From: JBAPRR01 sp049281195
Lineage (GTDB): Bacteria > Actinomycetota > Acidimicrobiia > Acidimicrobiales > CAVXTF01
Assembly: GCA_049281195.1 (NCBI GenBank)
Contig: JBAPRR010000143.1
Span: forward strand, 1-10,298
Direction of reading: 5' to 3'
Length of the DNA stretch: 10,298 nucleotides
Numbering within the stretch: position 1 is the stretch's first letter; every line of letters begins with the position of its first letter. Below are positions 6,469-10,298 of the stretch, in pieces. The notes under the pieces are model-generated. The model did no database searches. It was not told the DNA's origin and saw only the letters and a list, made by a program, of their open reading frames with translations. Both the position numbers and the translations under genes were made by a program.

Positions 6469-7458
6469 GTGCACGCCGTAACGATCACAAGCGAACACGG
6501 ACTGGAGTGGTCGGAACATCCCGACCCCGTCCCCGGAGAGACGGACCTGGTCGTAGCGGTCACGTCCGCCGGCCTCAACGCCGCAGACCTGCTGCAACGC
6601 CTGGGCCTGTACCCGGCGCCACCGGGCTTCCCGCAGGACATCCCCGGCATGGAGTTCGCCGGCGAGGTGGTGGCTATCGGCCCCCGGGTCAGCCGCTTCG
6701 AGATCGGCGACCGGGTCATGGCCCTGGTGGGAGGCGGTGCACAAGCCGAGCTGGCCATCACCAACGAGGCCACCGCCCTCGAGGTACCTGAGGATCTGGA
6801 TCTCGACGCGGCCGGAGGGTTCATGGAGGCCGCGGTGACCGCCTACGACGCCCTGATCGTCCAGGCCGGGCTGGCGGCCGGCGAGAAGTTGCTGGTCACC
6901 GGCGCCGCGGGTGGCGTCGGCATAGTCGCGGTCCAGCTCGGCGCAGCAGCCGGTGCGACCGTCATCGCCTCGACCCGGCATCCCGAGCTGGAAAGCGGGC
7001 TGATCGAGTTCGGAGCCGCCATCGCCGTCCCCCCGGTTGAGGCGAACGAGTTCGGACCTTTCGACGTGATCCTCGAGCTGGTCGGGGGCGATGGCACGGG
7101 GGAATCGGTCTCCTCGCTCGCGATCGGTGGTCGCCTGGTGGTGATCGGCGTGGGCGCAGGGTCCCGGTTCCAGCTGGACATGCTGTCTCTCATGCAGAAG
7201 CGCGCCCGGATCTCGGGGTCGACCATGCGGTCCCGATCCCTCGCTGAACGCGCAGTGATCATCTCGGCAGTCGAAAGGCGCGTCCTGCCCTTCGTCGACT
7301 CCGGAGCGATGGTCGTGCCGTTGGCGGCGAGCTTTCCGATGCCTCACGCCGCCCAGGCGTATGACCGTTTCTCTGCTGGAGCGAAGCTCGGCAAGATCGT
7401 CCTCATGAGTGAAGCGACGAACAAGCAGCTCACTCTCGAATCCGCTTCAGACTCGTAG
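6469..7458 (+). CDS. Zinc-independent NAD(P)H quinone oxidoreductase, PIG3-type
   Basis: A medium-chain reductase of 329 residues, the normal family length. Soluble enzymes of this group use NAD(P)H to reduce quinones or related activated carbonyls. Motifs from the GTG start: NAADLLQRLGLYPAPPG (37-53), the substrate-side signature of the PIG3 (TP53I3) branch; GMEFAGEVVAIG (60-71); the nucleotide loop VTGAAGGVG (143-151); and ISGSTMRSRSLAERA (248-262), another PIG3-branch signature. The Cys/His ligands of zinc alcohol dehydrogenases are absent. The frame is open further upstream to an ATG at 6292, but that part overlaps the start of the divergent CHAD gene and does not resemble the family; the similarity begins at HAVTITSEHG, right after the GTG. 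It is followed 48 bases later by the second amidase, which has its own promoter. Natural substrate unknown. Confidence 0.92.
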   Translation: MHAVTITSEHGLEWSEHPDPVPGETDLVVAVTSAGLNAADLLQRLGLYPAPPGFPQDIPGMEFAGEVVAIGPRVSRFEIGDRVMALVGGGAQAELAITNEATALEVPEDLDLDAAGGFMEAAVTAYDALIVQAGLAAGEKLLVTGAAGGVGIVAVQLGAAAGATVIASTRHPELESGLIEFGAAIAVPPVEANEFGPFDVILELVGGDGTGESVSSLAIGGRLVVIGVGAGSRFQLDMLSLMQKRARISGSTMRSRSLAERAVIISAVERRVLPFVDSGAMVVPLAASFPMPHAAQAYDRFSAGAKLGKIVLMSEATNKQLTLESASDS

Positions 7459-7469
7459 CTGACCCGCCG

Positions 7470-7498
7470 GAGACATCACTACATACCGGGCCTAGTGT
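7470..7498 (+). promoter_or_regulatory. Promoter of amidase 2 (-35 and -10)
   Basis: GAGACA (7470-7475; 4 of 6 matches to TTGACA), a 17-base spacer and TAGTGT (7493-7498) form the best two-part promoter in the window. The ATG at 7507 starts 8 bases after the -10 box, so the leader is about 1-2 bases or none. It lies in the spacer after the oxidoreductase, so the amidase can be transcribed on its own. Confidence 0.55.
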
Positions 7499-7506
7499 GC
7501 TTGTTC

Positions 7507-8925
7507 ATGGGTGAATCTCTCGATCAGTTTCCTTCGGCTCTCGCAGTTGCGGCTGCAATTCGGACGCGCGAGGTGAGTCCCACCGAGGTCCTCGATGCCA
7601 CGATCGAGCGGATCGATCGCATCAATCCGGCACTGAACGCGGTCATCTGGCGCAACGACGACGATGCTCACGTAAACGCGAAGAATCTCACCGAAAAGAT
7701 CGCCAAAGGGAAGACGGATCTCCCGCCCTTCGCTGGTGTTCCCATCCCCATCAAGGACCTGACTCCCGTCGCTGGTTGGCCCGTCACCTACGGATCGTTC
7801 GGTGCGCCTGAAGGTCCGAGCGTCGAAGGCGAGCTCGTCACCGAAGCCCTGAGGAAAGCCGGATTCATCCTGTGCGGCCGTACCAACACTCCGGAGTTCG
7901 GCCCGCTAACGGTCACCGAAAACGTCCGTTACGGCGTCACCCGTAACCCGTGGAACACCGACCTGACGCCGGGGGGTTCGAGCGGTGGCGCCGGAGCGTC
8001 GGTTGCATCCGGGATGTTCGCCGTCGCCCACGCCAATGACGGAGGCGGATCGATCCGTATCCCCGCGTCGTGCTGTGGTCTCGTCGGCCTCAAGCCATCG
8101 CGGGGCCGGGTCCCGTCGCGTGTGCCCGGTTGGCAGGGGATGGCGATCGAGGGCGCGGTGACGCGCACTGTCGCTGACACCGCGGCGATACTCGACTGCA
8201 TAAGCGCACCCGATCCCTATGCCTGGTACAACGCGCCGGTCCCGAAGCAGTCATTCGCCTCGTATGTCGACAAGGAGCCCAAGTCCCTCCGGGTAGCTCT
8301 GATGGGTACGTCGGGTCTGGGGCTAACTGTTGAACCGGGCCCACTCGAGGCCATGAACCACGCCGGCCAACTTCTCGAAAAGCTGGGCCACAAGGTCACC
8401 ACTCTCGATACCGATCTATTCGATCCCGAAGCGCTCGGGCCGTTCCTGAACGTAGTGAACACCGGCTTGGGCGACTACGAGCACATCGAATGGGCCAAGA
8501 CCGAGGCACACAACCAGGCCGCTCTCGAAGCGGCGAAGCAGATCGACAGCGTCACCCTGGTTCAGTCACTCACCGAGTTGCAGCGCATCAGCCGCAAGGT
8601 CGTGGCGCGTTGGGGGAGTGAGTTCGACGTGCTGGTCACACCAACCATGACGATCGAGCCGCCTGTGGCTGGAACCGTCCTCGCCGAGATGCAGGACAAC
8701 CCCACCGCACCGTCCATGACCGTGGTCGCAATGGCCGCGTTCACGGCGGTCTACAACATCACCGGATTGCCGGCCATCAACGTGCCCTTGCACTGGTCCG
8801 ACGCCGGCATTCCCATCGGTGTGCAGATCGTGGGCGGACCGTGGCAGGACGCGCTGTTGATTCAGGTCGCTTCGCAGCTCGAGAAGATGGAGCCGTGGGC
8901 GGGCCGCAGGCCTTCTTCCGACTGA
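7507..8925 (+). CDS. Amidase-signature family hydrolase (amidase 2)
   Basis: A second amidase-signature enzyme, 472 residues from the ATG at 7507. The triad is intact: Lys83 in GVPIPIKDLTP, cis-Ser158 in TPGGSSGG, and nucleophile Ser182 in GGGSIRIPAS. The 24-residue spacing between the serines is the same as in amidase 1. The GLPAINVPLHW...GIPIGVQIVGG C-terminal segment is also typical. An in-frame GTG at 7495 lies inside the -10 box and would add only MCLF, so I prefer the ATG. The two amidases share architecture and the core signature but differ clearly elsewhere, so they are old paralogues or separately acquired and not a recent duplication. Amide hydrolysis in the cytoplasm is secure as a class; the substrate is unknown. 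It converges on the acryloyl-CoA reductase across 41 bp. Confidence 0.95.
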   Translation: MGESLDQFPSALAVAAAIRTREVSPTEVLDATIERIDRINPALNAVIWRNDDDAHVNAKNLTEKIAKGKTDLPPFAGVPIPIKDLTPVAGWPVTYGSFGAPEGPSVEGELVTEALRKAGFILCGRTNTPEFGPLTVTENVRYGVTRNPWNTDLTPGGSSGGAGASVASGMFAVAHANDGGGSIRIPASCCGLVGLKPSRGRVPSRVPGWQGMAIEGAVTRTVADTAAILDCISAPDPYAWYNAPVPKQSFASYVDKEPKSLRVALMGTSGLGLTVEPGPLEAMNHAGQLLEKLGHKVTTLDTDLFDPEALGPFLNVVNTGLGDYEHIEWAKTEAHNQAALEAAKQIDSVTLVQSLTELQRISRKVVARWGSEFDVLVTPTMTIEPPVAGTVLAEMQDNPTAPSMTVVAMAAFTAVYNITGLPAINVPLHWSDAGIPIGVQIVGGPWQDALLIQVASQLEKMEPWAGRRPSSD

Positions 8926-8938
8926 CCCCCGCTAAACG

Positions 8939-8952
8939 CCGAGCCGCCTCGG
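8939..8952. terminator. Possible short hairpin between convergent genes
   Basis: CCGAG, a 4-base loop CCGC and CTCGG form a 5-bp stem in the middle of the 41-bp gap between amidase 2 and the acryloyl-CoA reductase. It is suitably placed to end transcripts from both sides, but it is short and has no T-run. Weak call. Confidence 0.3.
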
Positions 8953-8966
8953 TCGACTGAGCCCGC

Positions 8967-9974
8967 CTACGGGTTGACGGCGATCACCACCCGGCCACGC
9001 GTCTTGCCGGCGAGGATCTCCTCGGCGAGTCGCGGGACCTCCTCCAGCGGATGCTCCACCGTCATCTTGTCGGTCACGCTCGCCGGCAGTTCGGTCGCGA
9101 GCCTGGCCCAAGCCTCCCGACGCAGTGCCAGGGGAGCGCGTACGGAGTCGACCCCCGCGAGAGTTACGGCCCGGAGGATGAACGGATGCACCGTCGTGGG
9201 CAGGTCAGCGCTTCCGGCTAAGCCGCACGCGGCGACACACCCTCCGTACCGGGTACGCCGCAGAAGGGTGGCAAGCGTCGTTCCACCCACCGCGTCGACG
9301 CCGCCGGTGTACTGCTCCGACTCGAGTGCCTTCGGCGGTGCCTCGGACAGCTCGGCTCTCGGAACAATTGAGTCGGCTCCGAGCGACTCGAGGTAGTCGG
9401 CCTCTTCGGTGCGTCCGCTGACCGCGGCAACCTTGTATCCGAGGCGGGCGAGGATCGCCACTGCAACCGATCCGACGCCTCCGGCGGCACCGGTGACAGC
9501 GATCGGCTTCTCCTCGGACTGCACCCGCGTCACGCCGTTTCGCTCCAGTGCCATCACGCACAGCATCGACGTGAGACCTGCCGTGCCGATTGACATCGCT
9601 CGACGGGCATCGAGACCCTCGGGGAGCCTGACCACCCACTCCGGCTTGACCCGGGCGATGTCGGCGAACCCTCCGAAGTGCTCTTCTCCCAGGCCAAACC
9701 CGGTAGCGACCACTTCGTCTCCGGCTTCGATGCCTGGATCAGTCGACGACTCAACAGTTCCGGCCAGGTCCACTCCGCAGATCATCGGGAACTTGCGAAC
9801 GACCGGGCCTTTGCCGGTGACGGCGAGGCCGTCTTTGTAGTTGAGGCTGGAGTACCGAACCCGGACGATCACGCCGTGGTCAGGCAGGTCGGCTGCATCG
9901 ATCTCGGCCAGCCGACCTGCGGGTCCGTCTTTTTCCGCGGCCAGTACAGCTCGAATCGGGCCTTCGATACTCAT
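8967..9974 (-). CDS. acuI: AcuI/YhdH-type acryloyl-CoA reductase (NADPH)
   Basis: A medium-chain reductase of 335 residues in the YhdH/YhfP (AcuI) subfamily. AcuI reduces toxic acryloyl-CoA to propionyl-CoA with NADPH in the cytoplasm, acting in dimethylsulphoniopropionate/acrylate and 3-hydroxypropionate metabolism. Subfamily signatures: YSSLNYKDGLAVTGKG (41-56), FPMICGVDLAGTV (62-74), nucleotide loop VTGAAGGVGSVAVAIL (160-175), GGCVAACGLAGSADLPTT (244-261), HPFILRAVTLAGVDSV (263-278) and a GKTRGRVVI end. No zinc ligands, as usual. The start ATG has a good AGGAG 6 bases upstream on the minus strand, unlike the leaderless neighbours. It is separate in sequence type from the PIG3-like reductase at 6469. 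Subfamily call is strong; the physiological role is inferred, since some YhdH proteins are known only as quinone or acrylate-detoxifying reductases. Confidence 0.9.
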   Translation of the reverse strand: MSIEGPIRAVLAAEKDGPAGRLAEIDAADLPDHGVIVRVRYSSLNYKDGLAVTGKGPVVRKFPMICGVDLAGTVESSTDPGIEAGDEVVATGFGLGEEHFGGFADIARVKPEWVVRLPEGLDARRAMSIGTAGLTSMLCVMALERNGVTRVQSEEKPIAVTGAAGGVGSVAVAILARLGYKVAAVSGRTEEADYLESLGADSIVPRAELSEAPPKALESEQYTGGVDAVGGTTLATLLRRTRYGGCVAACGLAGSADLPTTVHPFILRAVTLAGVDSVRAPLALRREAWARLATELPASVTDKMTVEHPLEEVPRLAEEILAGKTRGRVVIAVNP

Positions 9975-9980
9975 GTGCAG

Positions 9981-9985
9981 CTCCT
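9981..9985 (-). promoter_or_regulatory. Shine-Dalgarno of the acryloyl-CoA reductase
   Basis: AGGAG on the minus strand, 6 bases before the ATG at 9974, confirms that start. No clear -10/-35 pair is visible further upstream. Confidence 0.65.
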
Positions 9986-10125
9986 AATCGTTGCCCCTCA
10001 ACCCAGCGAATGGCATTCAACCGGGCTATTGGGCTGCGCGCCACTTGCGGAGGAGTTTCCAATCCATGGCTGGAGCCGTGGAGACCGGGAGGAGCGTCGG
10101 ATCGATCAGGCCGGAGTGCTTCTTG

Positions 10126-10131
10126 TAGTCT
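10126..10131 (+). promoter_or_regulatory. Possible -10 box for the tRNA gene
   Basis: TAGTCT fits the TANNNT pattern and lies 66 bases before the mature tRNA. The best -35 candidate, TCGATC at 10102-10107 with an 18-base spacer, is poor. Speculative. Confidence 0.25.
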
Positions 10132-10197
10132 GGAGGTCCCGTTGGGCGTCCTCATCGGCGTCCGGCGGGGCAACAAGGAATCTTTCGGGGTTCCTGA

Positions 10198-10271
10198 GCG
10201 CTCGTAGCCCAATTGGATAGAGCATCTGACTACGGATCAGAAGGTTGGGGGTTCAAATCCCTCCGAGCGCG
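10198..10271 (+). tRNA. tRNA-Arg (anticodon ACG)
   Basis: A complete 74-base cloverleaf. Acceptor 10198-10204 pairs perfectly with 10264-10270; D-arm 10207-10223; anticodon stem 10225-10229 with 10237-10241 (5 perfect pairs) and loop CTACGGA, giving anticodon ACG at 10232-10234; 5-base variable loop; T-arm 10247-10263 with loop TTCAAAT. The discriminator is G10271 and CCA is not encoded. ACG, with A34 normally edited to inosine by TadA, reads CGU, CGC and CGA arginine codons. The D-stem has one C-A mismatch (C10209 opposite A10221). No T-run terminator is seen before the window ends. Confidence 0.96.
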
Positions 10272-10298
10272 CGCAAAAAAGTTCACGCTAGCTGGGAC

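Larger units (their letters stand above)
9975..10197. other. 223-bp spacer without a convincing protein gene
   Basis: This stretch separates the minus-strand reductase from the tRNA and must hold the promoters of both. Apart from the reductase Shine-Dalgarno and a possible tRNA -10 box I recognise nothing in it. Open frames crossing it (such as plus 10010-10207, which runs into the tRNA) have no plausible start site or family resemblance. Confidence 0.5.

Noticed and set aside
6375..6824. N-terminal extension of the CHAD gene by 150 codons
   Set aside because: The frame is open, but this part is antisense to the conserved oxidoreductase, has Ser/Arg/Pro-rich composition with no family resemblance, and lies upstream of a better placed start with a -10 box.
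6457..7347. 296-codon minus-strand ORF inside the quinone oxidoreductase
   Set aside because: Antisense to the nucleotide-binding core of a clear gene; composition Arg/Gly/Asp-rich and unlike a folded protein.
10066..10128. 20-codon ORF after a GGAGGAG site in the spacer before the tRNA
   Set aside because: The Shine-Dalgarno-like run is good, but spacing is 10 bases, the peptide is very short, no promoter is evident and its stop lies in the possible tRNA -10 box.

Overview
The window is a stretch of GC-rich bacterial DNA, most likely chromosomal and from the Actinomycetota. Clues are the base composition, GTG starts, a polyphosphate-glucokinase-like ROK kinase (a subgroup best known from actinobacteria), an actinobacterial-style TraG coupling protein, and several genes that start right after a TANNNT -10 box with no Shine-Dalgarno (leaderless transcripts). 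An uncultured Acidimicrobiia-like lineage would fit, but that is a guess.

Layout, left to right. The window opens inside a conjugative coupling protein (VirD4/TraG type, 3' part only, 2-1189, +). After a 102-bp spacer comes a stand-alone cytochrome P450 (1292-2635, +). It converges, with a 7-bp gap, on an amidase-signature hydrolase (2643-4058, -). The 148-bp divergent spacer upstream of that amidase holds a 12-bp direct repeat, a 12-bp palindrome, two opposed -10 boxes and a possible 16-codon leader ORF. It drives a ROK/polyphosphate-glucokinase-like kinase (4207-5010, +), followed closely by a small two-helix LapA-type membrane protein (5037-5342, +). A CHAD-domain protein (5400-6374, -) converges on that pair and diverges from a PIG3-type quinone oxidoreductase (6469-7458, +). 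Next are a second amidase-signature hydrolase with its own promoter (7507-8925, +) and, convergent to it, an AcuI/YhdH-type acryloyl-CoA reductase (8967-9974, -). A 223-bp spacer without a convincing protein gene ends at an intact tRNA-Arg(ACG) (10198-10271, +).

The genes do not form one operon: orientation changes five times along the protein genes and most have their own start signals. Two functional threads can be drawn. One is polyphosphate: a PPGK-like kinase and a CHAD protein lie within 400 bp of each other. The other is small-molecule oxidation and hydrolysis: P450, two amidases and two medium-chain reductases, a common mix of catabolic or detoxification genes. The left edge suggests the end of an integrated conjugative element or its remains, but no att site, integrase or other transfer gene is visible. 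I see no CRISPR array, insertion sequence, defence system or unmistakably new system; the most unusual part is the control region at 4059-4206.
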